Source of the DNA: 2-12-FULL-35-23 sp965196985
GTDB taxonomy: Bacteria; Pseudomonadota; Gammaproteobacteria; UBA12402
Direction: 5' to 3'
Length of the DNA stretch: 64,000 nt
Assembly (NCBI GenBank): GCA_965196985.1
Contig: CBDALO010000067.1
Location: 1 to 64,000 of the forward strand
Translations under genes and position numbers: made by a program
Notes under the pieces: generated by a model
The model's input: the letters and a program-made list of their open reading frames with translations, nothing else
Databases searched by the model: none
Told to the model about the DNA's origin: nothing
In this document: positions 36,756 to 46,736 of the stretch, one piece after another
How positions within the stretch are numbered: the stretch's first letter is position 1
How the letters are laid out: every line of letters begins with the position of its first letter

Positions 36756-38408
36756 ATGAAAAAACAACCTGACAAATCAGTTTTAGCCGATCTCATTGAG
36801 AGATTTAATAATACTGTTACACCAACAGCACTAGAAACAGATTTTAGCAATGTATGTGAAAGTCAGGCTGAGAAAATCATAAAGCTAGAAGACAAGGTGC
36901 AATCGTTAAATAACGCATTAAATAAATATAAAGGTGAGCAAGGAAAGCCTAATGTTAGAAAGCAAACGCGCGCTAACAAGGACAAGGATCATTCCTCCGA
37001 GAAGGATAGAAAAGGAAATAAAACCAATAAAACTAGAAAGCCAAAATCTAGTAAAAAAAATCTCGAAGTCTCTAATACAGTGACACTAACAATTAATCCA
37101 GATTCGTTGCCCAGCGATGCTGTGCCAAATGGCTCTAAGAAAACACTTATCCAGGATATAAAAATTGCTGCTAATAACACTCTTTTTTTGCGCCAACAAT
37201 ATTACTCCCCTTCTGAAAACAAACACTATACAGCACCTCTGCCAACTGGTTATGAGGGCCAGTTCGGCCCTACTATTAAAAGCTGGACAAGCTTCCTAAA
37301 TACTCAAGGTGGTATGACGCTAGAAAGCCTTGAGACATTTTATAAAACCGCCAACATAGATATTAGTAAATCAACCATCCATAGCTTCACAATTAAAACA
37401 CCTACGATACTTGAGCCCGAGAAGGTAGAAGTTGTGAAGGCAGGTTTACAATCCACGAACTACCAGCACCTAGATGACACCAACGCTAGAGAGGATGGGA
37501 AAAACCGTTATGTTAATGTATTGGGTAATGAGTATTATTCAGCTTACTTTACGCTGACCAGTAAAAGTCGATTAAGCGTCATTGAAATGTTAAGCAAAGA
37601 CCACTTTGGGTTCACATTAAATGAGGCCGCTTTTAATTTACTGGCTACTATGAACTTACCCCACAAGGTAATCGAAAGCTTAAAGGTATTTCACTCATCG
37701 ACTATCTTAAACAGTAAGGAGCTGGAAGTTATTCTTGATAAGGTATTAGGTGATAAAAAATTTCCAAAATATAGAAAGCTGATTACTGATGCGGCAGCTA
37801 TCTCAACATATAGAAAGAGTCCTTATGCGATAGAAACACTCATTACCGATGATGCGCCACAGTTTAAGCTCATTACTGAATCACTCGCCTTGTGCTGGGT
37901 TCATGAGGGTAGGCATTATAAAAAGCTGACGCCAATTTTTAAGAAGCACCAAGACTCTGTTGACAGCTTCTTGGATAGGTTTTGGGATTATTATCATAAG
38001 CTCATTGAATATAAAAAGAACCCAGGGCAAGATGAGATAGATAAGCTATCCAATGAGTTTACTGAGTTATTCTCAACAATCACTGGCTACGAGAAACTAG
38101 ATAAACAAATTGAGCTCACCTTAAAAAAGAAAAGGCAGCTATTGTTAGTGCTGGAAAAGCCAGAGCTTCCTCTACATAACAATCCAGCAGAGTTGATGGC
38201 TCGGAAGCAGGCTAGAATGCGCGATGTACACCTTCATACTATGAGTGAAGAAGGAACGAAAGCTAAGGATACAATGGTTACAATTACTGAGACATGTAAA
38301 AAGCTAGCAGTTAATGTCTTCGATTATATATATGACAGAATTACAAAAAACTATTCTATGCCTTCGCTAGCGGAATTAATTACCATCCGCTCATCACAGG
38401 CGCAGTAA
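36756..38408 (+). CDS. IS66-like transposase, single-ORF type
   Basis: 550 residues from ATG 36756; the upstream GTG 36711 is less likely. After a coiled-coil start (AEKIIKLEDKVQSLNNALNK) and a basic linker comes the catalytic region: NYQHLDDTNARED, DDAPQFKLITESLALCWVHE, and PLHNNPAELMARKQARMRD, the last corresponding to the H-N-N-x-A-E segment of IS66 enzymes. It differs strongly from the IS66 TnpC at 45288. Ends not identified. Bases 36404-36755 contain no other gene. Confidence 0.72.
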   Translation: MKKQPDKSVLADLIERFNNTVTPTALETDFSNVCESQAEKIIKLEDKVQSLNNALNKYKGEQGKPNVRKQTRANKDKDHSSEKDRKGNKTNKTRKPKSSKKNLEVSNTVTLTINPDSLPSDAVPNGSKKTLIQDIKIAANNTLFLRQQYYSPSENKHYTAPLPTGYEGQFGPTIKSWTSFLNTQGGMTLESLETFYKTANIDISKSTIHSFTIKTPTILEPEKVEVVKAGLQSTNYQHLDDTNAREDGKNRYVNVLGNEYYSAYFTLTSKSRLSVIEMLSKDHFGFTLNEAAFNLLATMNLPHKVIESLKVFHSSTILNSKELEVILDKVLGDKKFPKYRKLITDAAAISTYRKSPYAIETLITDDAPQFKLITESLALCWVHEGRHYKKLTPIFKKHQDSVDSFLDRFWDYYHKLIEYKKNPGQDEIDKLSNEFTELFSTITGYEKLDKQIELTLKKKRQLLLVLEKPELPLHNNPAELMARKQARMRDVHLHTMSEEGTKAKDTMVTITETCKKLAVNVFDYIYDRITKNYSMPSLAELITIRSSQAQ

Positions 38409-38748
38409 ACTAAAGAGAGCGCAGCATGAGCATCATGCTGAAATAAGACGGATACCCAAAAACCGCTAGAAGAGCTGTGTTCCCCAGTGTTCCTTGGCAA
38501 CGCTGCCAATTTCATTTGCAGCAAAATGCTCAGGCTCACATACCAAAGCGCTCAATGAAGGAACCAGTAGCTGAGGAGATTACAGCTATATTTAATGCCT
38601 CAAACATTCATGAGTCGGAAAGACTATTGGCTATGGCGGTAGATAAATATCAGCAAACAGCACCAGAGCTTTAGACCTTCTGCGTAACTAAGGGCAGTTC
38701 TAGAAACTAGCTAAAATTTGCTTATAATTGCCTGATTAATAATCATTC

Positions 38749-39600
38749 ATGGAAAGGCATATGCTATTAAGCTATCAGCAACTCAGTAACCGCCCGCGTA
38801 TTTTTAAAAAGTTAACTGGTTTGACCCTTGATGATTTTGAAACGATACACCAACAAGTGAAGTCATCACTTGATGATGAGTTTAGTAAGCTGGGAAGGCG
38901 CCCGAAACTCACCACGCACCATGATCGCCTTTTGCTTCTCATGATGTACTATCGCACTTATGTAACACATGAATTCTTAGGTTACTTTGTTGGTTTGGAT
39001 GACAGTAATGTCTGCCGCTTATTTAAACGCTTAGAACCCTTAGTGGCCAAGCATATTCATATTAAAAAAGACAGAACCCTAACAGAAGATGCGGTTTGCG
39101 CTATATTAATGGATGTAACGGAGCAGCCTATTCAGCGCCCCAAAAAGAAGAAGCCACGTAAAGATTATTATTCTGGTAAAAAGAAAAGACATACTCAAAA
39201 GGTGGAGATAGCAATGAGTACATCCGGAAAAATAATCAACGTCTCTCAAACAATGCCTGGGAGGGTTCATGATATTAAGATCCGACAACGTGGCAGCCCA
39301 CTGCCACCAGCAGAAAAATATGCTGATCTAGGATACCAAGGAATTCAACATACTGACCCCTTGGTTAACTTACCTCATAAAAAGCCCAAAGGCGGCAAAT
39401 TAACTACTCAACAAAAAGAGGATAACCGTAATCACAGCAAGATCCGTATTAGGGTTGAACATCAATTCTCAAAATTTAAAAAATTCCGCATTCTTGGGGA
39501 GGTGTATAGGAATTTTCGCAGAAAACACAATATGAGATTTAATATTATTGCTGGGATTCTCAATCTTCAAGTCAGGCCGGCTTCGCCGGCAACTTTCTAA
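38749..39600 (+). CDS. IS5-family transposase with chimeric C-terminus
   Basis: Same as 3180-4013 up to GILNLQ; the last residues (VRPASPATF) and the stop are provided by the IS91 end. All DDE motifs are present, so only the last three native residues are changed. Confidence 0.88.
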   Translation: MERHMLLSYQQLSNRPRIFKKLTGLTLDDFETIHQQVKSSLDDEFSKLGRRPKLTTHHDRLLLLMMYYRTYVTHEFLGYFVGLDDSNVCRLFKRLEPLVAKHIHIKKDRTLTEDAVCAILMDVTEQPIQRPKKKKPRKDYYSGKKKRHTQKVEIAMSTSGKIINVSQTMPGRVHDIKIRQRGSPLPPAEKYADLGYQGIQHTDPLVNLPHKKPKGGKLTTQQKEDNRNHSKIRIRVEHQFSKFKKFRILGEVYRNFRRKHNMRFNIIAGILNLQVRPASPATF

Positions 39601-41149
39601 GCCTCTAAGAGTTTAGTCTTTACAAAGCCACGAGTATTATTAAGTCTCAAACTAGTCAAACCTGCCCATGGAATAATAACGAATAAAAATAACACACCTG
39701 CTATAGAAATTGCTTCAGGTAGCTGAGCAATAACTCACCTACTATACGCGCTTCTCATTTTACTCTATGAATAATGAAACGCTTTAGTATCAAACAAATC
39801 TTGGTAACCAATCAGAACTGGTGGAACTTTCACACCAAGTACAAAGATAAAATCAGAGAAGCTATTGTCATTGGCATTGTTAAGCTGCTTAGCTGCAAAC
39901 ATCCTATGCGTGGCCATAAAGAGTATCATTGCAGTAATCCAAACTGTTCACACGTCAAATACATCCGCCATACCTGCAAAGCTAAAAGCTGTTCATCGTG
40001 TGGTAAAAAAGCCACAGAAGTATGGATACAACAACAGATGGCAATCTTACCCAACACTACATGGCAACACATCACATTCACCATGCCCTCTACTCTTTGG
40101 GACTGCTTTTGGACAAACAGAGAGCTTCTTAATTTACTCCCACCATTAGCAGCAAAGGTGTTACTCAAGCTTGCTAAAAACAAGAGGGTTAAACCCGGTG
40201 TATTTATCGCGCTTCACACCTTTGGCAGAGATCTAAAGCGCAATGTGCATCTTCATGCGTCAATCACTCTGGGTGGTATCAACAAAGAGTTAACACAATG
40301 GAAAAGCCTCTACTTCCATCAACCTACACTAATGTCCATGTGGCGTTATGAGGTCATTAACCTTTTTAGAAACCACCACCAGGACAAAGGGCTTATTCTG
40401 CCAAATCAGTTAGCCTCTACACTGAACCACACTTTCAACTTTAATCAACTGCTTGATCAGCTTTACCAAAAACGATGGGTAGTACATTGCGCAAAGCCCT
40501 CAAAGAATCACAAACAAAACGTTAAATACTTAGGTCGATACACCAAACGTCCTCCTATTGCTGAGTCAAAAATTAAAAACTTTGATGGGAGCAGCCTCAG
40601 TTTTAATTATCTTGATCACGTCTCTAAAACCTACAAGCAATTTAAATTAACCGCGGAAGAGTTTATTGCTCGATTTATTCAACACATTCCTGATGTTGGC
40701 TTTCGTATGGTGCGTTATTATGGGTTTCTTGCTAACCGGGTGCGAGGTGAGATGCTACCCAAAGTCAGACTCCTATTAGGTGAAACTGATCCAAACACAC
40801 CCCAGGTCAATTACCGCACCTTAATGCAAAATAATTTTAACATTGACCCCTATGAATGTGTTCTATGCGGTAGCCAAATGTTTTTAGCTAACTGCTGGTA
40901 TAGACAACCTAACCGTTACAAATTGCTATCAAAGCATCGTGAACTCGCCTTACTGAAAAAAATCTAATAACTTCCTAAGGGGGTAGTCCGTCCAAAACAA
41001 CAAATAACAGCTAGTTTTGGCTATTGTTTGTCATAACTAACCCTGCCCCACCACTAAATCGATTTTATAAAAAATACCTGTGCTAAAATTACTCATTTTA
41101 ATTGGTGGTATTTTTACCAATTGACACATTGAAATTCCTTAATATCAAG
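39572..41149 (+). mobile_element. IS91-family element inserted in IS5
   Basis: The tetranucleotide CAAG is found at both junctions (39568-39571 and 41146-41149) and once in the intact IS5 sequence, which fits IS91-type targeting of GAAC/CAAG. A strong GC hairpin GCCGG-CTTCG-CCGGC lies at the left end. There are no long terminal inverted repeats, as expected for rolling-circle elements. Confidence 0.8.
39774..40967 (+). CDS. IS91-family rolling-circle transposase
   Basis: 397 residues. The N-terminal zinc-binding region has CKHPMRGHKEYHCSNPNCSH and CKAKSCSSCGKK. The metal-binding HUH motif is HLHASITLGG, and the nucleophile region is KYLGRYTKRPP. These are the hallmarks of IS91/IS801 Y2/Y1 HUH transposases. 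The frame is intact. Confidence 0.9.
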   Translation: MKRFSIKQILVTNQNWWNFHTKYKDKIREAIVIGIVKLLSCKHPMRGHKEYHCSNPNCSHVKYIRHTCKAKSCSSCGKKATEVWIQQQMAILPNTTWQHITFTMPSTLWDCFWTNRELLNLLPPLAAKVLLKLAKNKRVKPGVFIALHTFGRDLKRNVHLHASITLGGINKELTQWKSLYFHQPTLMSMWRYEVINLFRNHHQDKGLILPNQLASTLNHTFNFNQLLDQLYQKRWVVHCAKPSKNHKQNVKYLGRYTKRPPIAESKIKNFDGSSLSFNYLDHVSKTYKQFKLTAEEFIARFIQHIPDVGFRMVRYYGFLANRVRGEMLPKVRLLLGETDPNTPQVNYRTLMQNNFNIDPYECVLCGSQMFLANCWYRQPNRYKLLSKHRELALLKKI

Positions 41150-41633
41150 CCGGATTCTAAAACTACAAACGAGCATAAGCTCGCCCAGTATTTAGTTTCG
41201 CAGAAGGTCTTTTCTTCTTGGTTGGAAGTGAATATACCGGAGGGCTTAGTAGTGATGAACTTTGACAGGCCGCATCAAAAAAGATTAAGAACCAGTAACA
41301 TAGCTGAGCGCGTAAACAGAGAGGTAAAAAGAAGGACGCATACAGTTGGAATTTTCCCTAATACTGAATCGTGCCTAAGGCTCGTATCAGCTGTTTTAGT
41401 GGAAATTGATGACCAGTGGAGCGGATCACCTAGATACTTAAGTTGAAGTGAATAATAAGGCTTCATAGGGTTTTAGGATAGATCATTCTTGTTCTTATTA
41501 ACGAGATATAATTGCTATTACCTAAAAGTTAATAATTTATTTTGAGAGGAGAAAAATTTGAGGTATAAATAATTTTTTAGATTGATTAGCATAATTAATT
41601 TAAGATATTATGCGATGAGACAGGTACAATAGA

Positions 41634-41819
41634 GTGCCATTTAGAATTTTAAAGGTTTTTCTAAGTACTGAAGTTGGTTTTTACAGACAAAATAACGCTC
41701 TATCAGCGTATTCTCTGACTGATCATGAATCTGCACAAAAGATGCAGGAAGCAAAGAAGACGTTATTTGAGAAAATAACAAAAGAGCAAATAGCTGATAC
41801 TATCAGCACTGAAGACTAA
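41634..41819 (+). CDS. Hypothetical small protein or remnant, 61 aa
   Basis: GTG start, no clear ribosome site. The C-terminal half (YSLTDHESAQKMQEAKKTLF) is helical and charged. Not recognised; it may be a remnant. The stretches 41447-41633 and 41820-42004 show no gene. Confidence 0.3.
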   Translation: MPFRILKVFLSTEVGFYRQNNALSAYSLTDHESAQKMQEAKKTLFEKITKEQIADTISTED

Positions 41820-42004
41820 CCGATGGACCATCATGGTGACATCTGTTCAGATGCTGCTTCAGGCTCATCTTACGATTGGAATATACTCAGAACCCTCGGC
41901 TTTCCTGCCTCGCGCGTTGGCTCTCCAGTTGCTTGGATTTTAGAAGCAACTAGAGTAGTTTTAAGTTAAAAGGCTGTCACACCAACTCACCGGAACTATA
42001 TAAT

Positions 42005-42041
42005 AAAACCCAAGAGAGCCTTCTCTTTTCCAGGTAGGCTC
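42005..42041 (-). terminator. Terminator of the Sel1-repeat gene
   Basis: On the minus strand AGAGCCT and AGGCTCT pair, followed by CTTGGGTTTTATT, just after the stop. Confidence 0.6.
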
Positions 42042-45029
42042 TTACAATCCTGCATCTGTAATACTATTAAAAACCGACCCATATCCTTCACAATCATCTA
42101 CAGCATCTCTTGGTTCGCAACAGGTATCAACTTTAGCAGTAGAAGCATTCGTAAAAAAAGACGCTGAACTGTTAGACATAAATTTACCTGCGTCATATAC
42201 AGGAAGGTTAAGATTTGTAGCAAGCTCATCATGTTTTATTCTAAGCTGTCCTAAATTTGATTTTGGCTTATCCACGCCCACAGGTGTAAACCCAGTCTTT
42301 TTGTAAAATATTTTATATAAAACATGGTCCTGATCAGTAAGTGCAGAATGAATTACTTTATACTTTTCTGTATCATCATCCTCGCCAACTAAAATCTGTT
42401 TCAGTAACTCTTTTTTATGCCTTATTAACCACTGATAAATAGAAGTAGAAACCGTTTCTCCAGTTTTCAATCGTGGAAGAAGAGCATTTATTAAGTTATT
42501 CGGCGTAAAGAATTGACTACCAGTGCTCAGAAGATCGCTTATTTCGCGATCTAGGAAGTTGCTGAACGATACAACCGCTCGATCGTAAAGCACTATTGCC
42601 GCCACGTAATCTTTTGAGCCACCCAGGCCGTGTTGATGCATATATGCGCGATTACGCATCGCATAGGCACTACCCAGCTTAATCGCTTGCTCGTAAAGCA
42701 CTATTGCCGCCGCGTAATCTTTTGAGCCACCCAGGCCGTGTTGATGCATATATGCGCGGTCATTCATCGCAGTGGCATTACCCAGCTTAATCGCTTGCTC
42801 GTAAAGCGCTATTGCCGCCGCGTAATCTTTTGAGCCACCCAGGCCGTGTTGATGCATATATGCGCGGTCACGCATCGCAGTGGCATTACCCAGCTTAATC
42901 GCTTGCTCGTAAAGCGCTATTGCCGCCGCGGAATCTTTTGAGCCACCCAGGCCGTATTGATGCATATATGCGCGATTACACATCGCACAGGCATCACCCA
43001 GCTCAATCGCTTTCTCGTAAAGCGCTATTGCCGCCGCGTAATCTTTTGAGCCACCCAGGCCGTGTTCATGCATATATGCGCGATTACGCATCGCAGTGGC
43101 ATTACCCAGCTTAATCGCTTTCTCGTAAAGCGCTATTGCCGCCGCGTAATCTTTTGAGCCACCCAGGCCGTGTTCATGCATACATGCGCGGTCATTCATC
43201 GCAGTGGCATTACCCAGCTTAATCGCTTTCTCGTAAAGCACTATTGCCGTCGCGTAATCTTTTGAGCCACCCAGGCCTTGTTCATGCATATATGCGCCGT
43301 CACTCATCGCAGTGGCATTACCCAGCTTAATCGCTTGCTCGTAAAGCACTATTGCCGCCGCGTAATCTTTTGAGCCACCCAGGCCGTGTTGATGCATATA
43401 TGCGCGGTCATTCATCGCAGTGGCATCACCCAGCTTAATCGGTTGCTCGTAAAGCGCTATTGCCGCCGCGTAATCTTTTGAGCCACCCAGGCCGAGTTGA
43501 TGCATATATGCGCGATTACGCATCGCAGTGGCATTACCCAGCTTAATCGCTTGCTCGTAAAGCGCTATTGCCGTCGCGTAATCTTTTGAGCCACCCAGGC
43601 CGTGTTGATGCATATATGCGCGATTACACATCGCACAGGCATCACCCAGCTCAATCGCTAGCTCGTAAAGCGCTATTGCCGCCGCGTAATCTTTTGAGCC
43701 ACCCAGGCCGAGTTGATGCATATATGCGCGGTCACTCATCGCAGTGGCATTACCCAGCTTAATCGCTTTCTCGTAAAGCGCTATTGCCGTCGCGTAATCT
43801 TTTGAGCCACCCCGGCCGTGTTGATGCATATATGCGCGATTACGCATCGCAGTGGCATTACCCAGCTTAATCGCTTTCTCGTAAAGCGCTATTGCCGCCG
43901 CGTAATCTTTTGAGCCACCCAGGCCGCGTTGATGCATATATGCGCGGTCACTCATCGCAGTGGCATTACCCAGCTTAATCGCTTTCTCGTAAAGCGCTAT
44001 TGCCGTCGCGTAATCTTTTGAGCCACCCAGGCCGTGTTGATGCATAAATGCGCGATTACGCATCGCAGTGGCATTACCCAGCTTAATCGCTTTCTCGTAA
44101 AGCGCTATTGCCGCCGCGTAATCTTTTGAGCCACCCAGGCCGTGTTGATGCATATATGCGCGGTCACTCATCGCAGTGGCATTACCCAGTTTAATCGCTT
44201 GCTCGTAAAGCACTATTGCCGCCGCGTAATCTTTTGAGCCACCCAGGCCGTGTTGATGCATATATGCGCGATTACACATCGCAGTGGCATCACCCAGCTC
44301 AATCGCTTTCTCGTAAAGCGCTATTGCCGTATCGTATAAAGAATTAGCGTGGCTAAGACCCACAACGCCACGTTTATTAAATATAGATAAAACATCTACA
44401 TCATTATAAAATGAGTCTTTACTAGGATCATCATGTAATTTTTTAAGGCCCTCTTGATTGATGCTGTTACTTTGCGCTCCTACTATAGAGTTCATCATAC
44501 TTTGAAAACTTTGACTTTGGTTTGATAACCATCTCAGCTGGTCATGACTTATCATACCGTTATTACCATTAGCTACAGCAATAATGCTGTCATAGTATCG
44601 ACTAGCTCTGTCTTCCCGATAGCCACTAGCTTGTATATCCATTACTACCATGTTATATAAGGCGTCAAGATCATTATTTCTTGCTACTAACAATAAGCAA
44701 GTGAAATAATCTGGGCGTGAAGATACAATAATATCCCTAATCAATTTTAAATCTGTATTATTTGAAATTGAAATATGTTTGGATTGAACCATTGAAGTAA
44801 GGTAATTTAGTACTTGTTTGTCGCTAGCTAAATTTACCGCTATGTCAAACGGTATAGTTTCTCTACCATTCTGAGAAATAGATAACAACCAACTCTTTAT
44901 TTGATTGGTTTCATCTGTTAATAAGTCATAAAGTTTGTTAGCGTCTTCAACCTCATAATCAGTAATTTTATATACTGTAATTCCTGTATCACGTTTAATT
45001 TTATCTTTTAAATCAGAGCCAGCACCCAT
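42042..45029 (-). CDS. Sel1/TPR-like repeat protein, 995 aa
   Basis: Residues 1-230 are a non-repetitive domain (start MGAGSDLKDKIKRDTG) I do not recognise. About 16 repeats of 36 residues follow, of the form AIALYEKAIKLGNATAM, then a variable pair, then RAYMHQHGLGGSKDYAA. This is the Sel1-like (SLR) form of TPR, a protein-binding solenoid. The C-terminal 190 residues (DREISDLLSTGSQFFTPNNL onward) are unique. Sel1 proteins often mediate host interaction in Legionella-type bacteria; no signal peptide is seen. GAGGAAAC precedes the ATG. The gene is intact despite the near-identical repeats. Confidence 0.85.
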   Translation of the reverse strand: MGAGSDLKDKIKRDTGITVYKITDYEVEDANKLYDLLTDETNQIKSWLLSISQNGRETIPFDIAVNLASDKQVLNYLTSMVQSKHISISNNTDLKLIRDIIVSSRPDYFTCLLLVARNNDLDALYNMVVMDIQASGYREDRASRYYDSIIAVANGNNGMISHDQLRWLSNQSQSFQSMMNSIVGAQSNSINQEGLKKLHDDPSKDSFYNDVDVLSIFNKRGVVGLSHANSLYDTAIALYEKAIELGDATAMCNRAYMHQHGLGGSKDYAAAIVLYEQAIKLGNATAMSDRAYMHQHGLGGSKDYAAAIALYEKAIKLGNATAMRNRAFMHQHGLGGSKDYATAIALYEKAIKLGNATAMSDRAYMHQRGLGGSKDYAAAIALYEKAIKLGNATAMRNRAYMHQHGRGGSKDYATAIALYEKAIKLGNATAMSDRAYMHQLGLGGSKDYAAAIALYELAIELGDACAMCNRAYMHQHGLGGSKDYATAIALYEQAIKLGNATAMRNRAYMHQLGLGGSKDYAAAIALYEQPIKLGDATAMNDRAYMHQHGLGGSKDYAAAIVLYEQAIKLGNATAMSDGAYMHEQGLGGSKDYATAIVLYEKAIKLGNATAMNDRACMHEHGLGGSKDYAAAIALYEKAIKLGNATAMRNRAYMHEHGLGGSKDYAAAIALYEKAIELGDACAMCNRAYMHQYGLGGSKDSAAAIALYEQAIKLGNATAMRDRAYMHQHGLGGSKDYAAAIALYEQAIKLGNATAMNDRAYMHQHGLGGSKDYAAAIVLYEQAIKLGSAYAMRNRAYMHQHGLGGSKDYVAAIVLYDRAVVSFSNFLDREISDLLSTGSQFFTPNNLINALLPRLKTGETVSTSIYQWLIRHKKELLKQILVGEDDDTEKYKVIHSALTDQDHVLYKIFYKKTGFTPVGVDKPKSNLGQLRIKHDELATNLNLPVYDAGKFMSNSSASFFTNASTAKVDTCCEPRDAVDDCEGYGSVFNSITDAGL
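42570..44339 (-). repeat. About 16 tandem 108-bp Sel1-type repeats
   Basis: Units are nearly identical in DNA. Variation is focused on two codons before RAYMHQ (pairs CN, SD, RN, ND, RD) and on the residues around HQHGL (HQL, HQR, HEH, HEQ, HQY). It is not CRISPR: there are no spacers and the frame is open throughout. Confidence 0.88.
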
Positions 45030-45237
45030 AACTAAGTTTCCTCAAAACAATCAACAATATGTTTCATGATAATCGCTCATCGTTAATATAATATGATAAA
45101 ATCATGGTTGTTTATGTGGTATTTCTTACGCATAGTTCGGGTATCTCCATAGCCCGGGACAGTGAAACATCTTAGGATTCTTTCCATGTGTCATTCATTT
45201 TTTTGACCATGTCACGCTTCGCAAGTTGAAATTCTTT

Positions 45238-46736
45238 GTAAGCGATCCACGGGCGTCCTTGCTTCCGTAGCTAACACGTGCTAGGTGCTAGGTGCTATCC
45301 GGCGGCACATTCCATGGCAGCAGTGCCTCAATATCTTCTAATGTTTTGCAATGTGGTAGGCGCTCATAAAGATAGGTGAAGTATCGACAGACATTGTGAT
45401 GATGCAGTTCAGCAGTTAGAGCTAGACTTGCATGCATTGCTAGTGCGTTAGCGCCTGGCATTGTGTCGCAAAATAGAAAGTTCTTCCTTGCAAGCACTAA
45501 GAGCTTAATGTCTCTCTCTGTGTGATTGTTATCAATCTCACATCTACCATCATCAAGAAACCGAGTCATGTTTTCCCAATGCTTGATGACATATTCCATT
45601 GCCCTGCCAAGATGAGATTGTGGTAGAACCTTTGGATAATACTCCTCTAGCCACTCCTTGTACTCATCCATAATCGGTTTTGATTCTTTCTGCCGAAGCG
45701 CAAGGCGTTGCTCAGGCGACATCTCTTCTTCTTTCGCCTTTCTTTCAATCTGGTAGAGTTTTTTATAGACCCGCATAGCATGAGCGGCTAACCCATTCTT
45801 TTTGGTCGCCTTGGTGATCTCTTCAAATTTCCTGCGGGCATGAAGGTTGCACGCAATGATCGTAACGCCGGTATTTTCTAATTGGTCGAATATAGGGCTT
45901 GCATCAGTATGAAGCTTGCCAGTCCACCCTTGAAACCATTCTACTAGAAACTCACTGTGGTCACTTGGCGTATAGGCAAACAGGATAACCTCACGACCAG
46001 GAGCACCACCTCGCATGCAATGAATCAGTGACTTAGTTTGTGGCCGTCGACCAGGCTCTTTTAAGACTTGTAATTTAGTCGCGTCACAACTTGCTATTTC
46101 ATAATCCAGCAGCTCATCCTTCAATAGATTATAAATCGGCTGTAAAGGTTTAGTCAGCTCAATAAACCAACGTGACATAGTTTGCCTGGATAGATTGACG
46201 CCGTATTGTGAGCGTAGTTGTTTTTCTAAATGATAAAAGGGTTGTCTATCCCTGATTTTACTAGACACTAAATGCGCTAGTAATGATTCAGACGCCTCGG
46301 CCTTAGGTAGGATATGTAAAGGCTTAGGTGCAACCGTAACACCACCTTGCTCGCAATCACAGCCTAGTTTTTCACGGCGCTCTTCAATCATTTCAAAGAC
46401 AGCTGGTTTGTAGTTCAGTATTTTTTTAGTCTCAAAACCCATTGGGCATTTTTCTTTACCGCAAGGACAAATACGCTGGTCATCAGGTACTGGAATGATT
46501 CTCACCGTCACAGGTAATTCATTCTTGACCTTCTTCTTACGTTTGTGAGAAGAGACAACAACTGCTTCATCATCTTCTTGATCCTCCGGTGTTGAGAGAT
46601 CACCGAAGAGTGGCAACTGATCTTCTATGTAGCGCTCAGATTTACTACCAAAATGCTGTCGTTGGAGCTTAGCAAATTGTATCTTCAAATGATCATAAGC
46701 CTCGGCATACTGTTCAACACGAGCATGTTCTATTTC
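45238..46736 (-). mobile_element. IS66-family element, truncated
   Basis: GTAAGCGATCCACGGG at 45238 resembles the GTAAGCG ends of IS66 elements and may be one end. The other end is lost at the ISKra4-type insertion (46737). Confidence 0.55.
45288..46736 (-). pseudogene. IS66-family transposase TnpC, N-terminus lost
   Basis: From PEIEHARVEQYAEAYDHLKI the protein is a normal TnpC: leucine-zipper region with LQRQHFGSKSERY, zinc segment CPCGKEKCPMGFE, core SRQTMSRWFIELTKPL, IASCDATKLQVLKEPG, IACNLHARRKFEE, and CEIDNNHTERDIK with the catalytic glutamate. The residues before it in the open frame (MILACQQQYSLHYIEAA) are translated from the end of the ISKra4-type element, so the native start is missing. 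Confidence 0.87.

Larger units (their letters stand above)
38673..41210 (+). mobile_element. IS5-family insertion sequence, copy 3, with nested IS91 element
   Basis: Begins with AGACCTTCTGCG at 38673 and ends with the inverse repeat at 41210. The last 60 bases of the element are separated from the rest by the IS91 insertion. It lies inside an IS256 transposase gene. Confidence 0.9.
38462..41446 (+). pseudogene. IS256 (Mutator)-family transposase remnant, interrupted
   Basis: The left part (to 38672) reads TARRAVFPSVPWQRCQFHLQ and the right part (41211-41446) reads NFDRPHQKRLRTSNIAERVN and RRTHTVGIFPNTESCLRLVS, both typical of IS256 transposases. Between them sits an IS5 copy that carries an IS91 element. 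Removing both, with a TT duplication, joins PEL to SSWLEVNIPEGL in frame. The N-terminal half of the transposase was lost earlier. Confidence 0.85.

Noticed and set aside
42570..44339. CRISPR or minisatellite reading of the 108-bp repeats, and plus-strand frames inside them
   Set aside because: The repeats code for a continuous Sel1-type protein on the minus strand; plus-strand frames are shadows.
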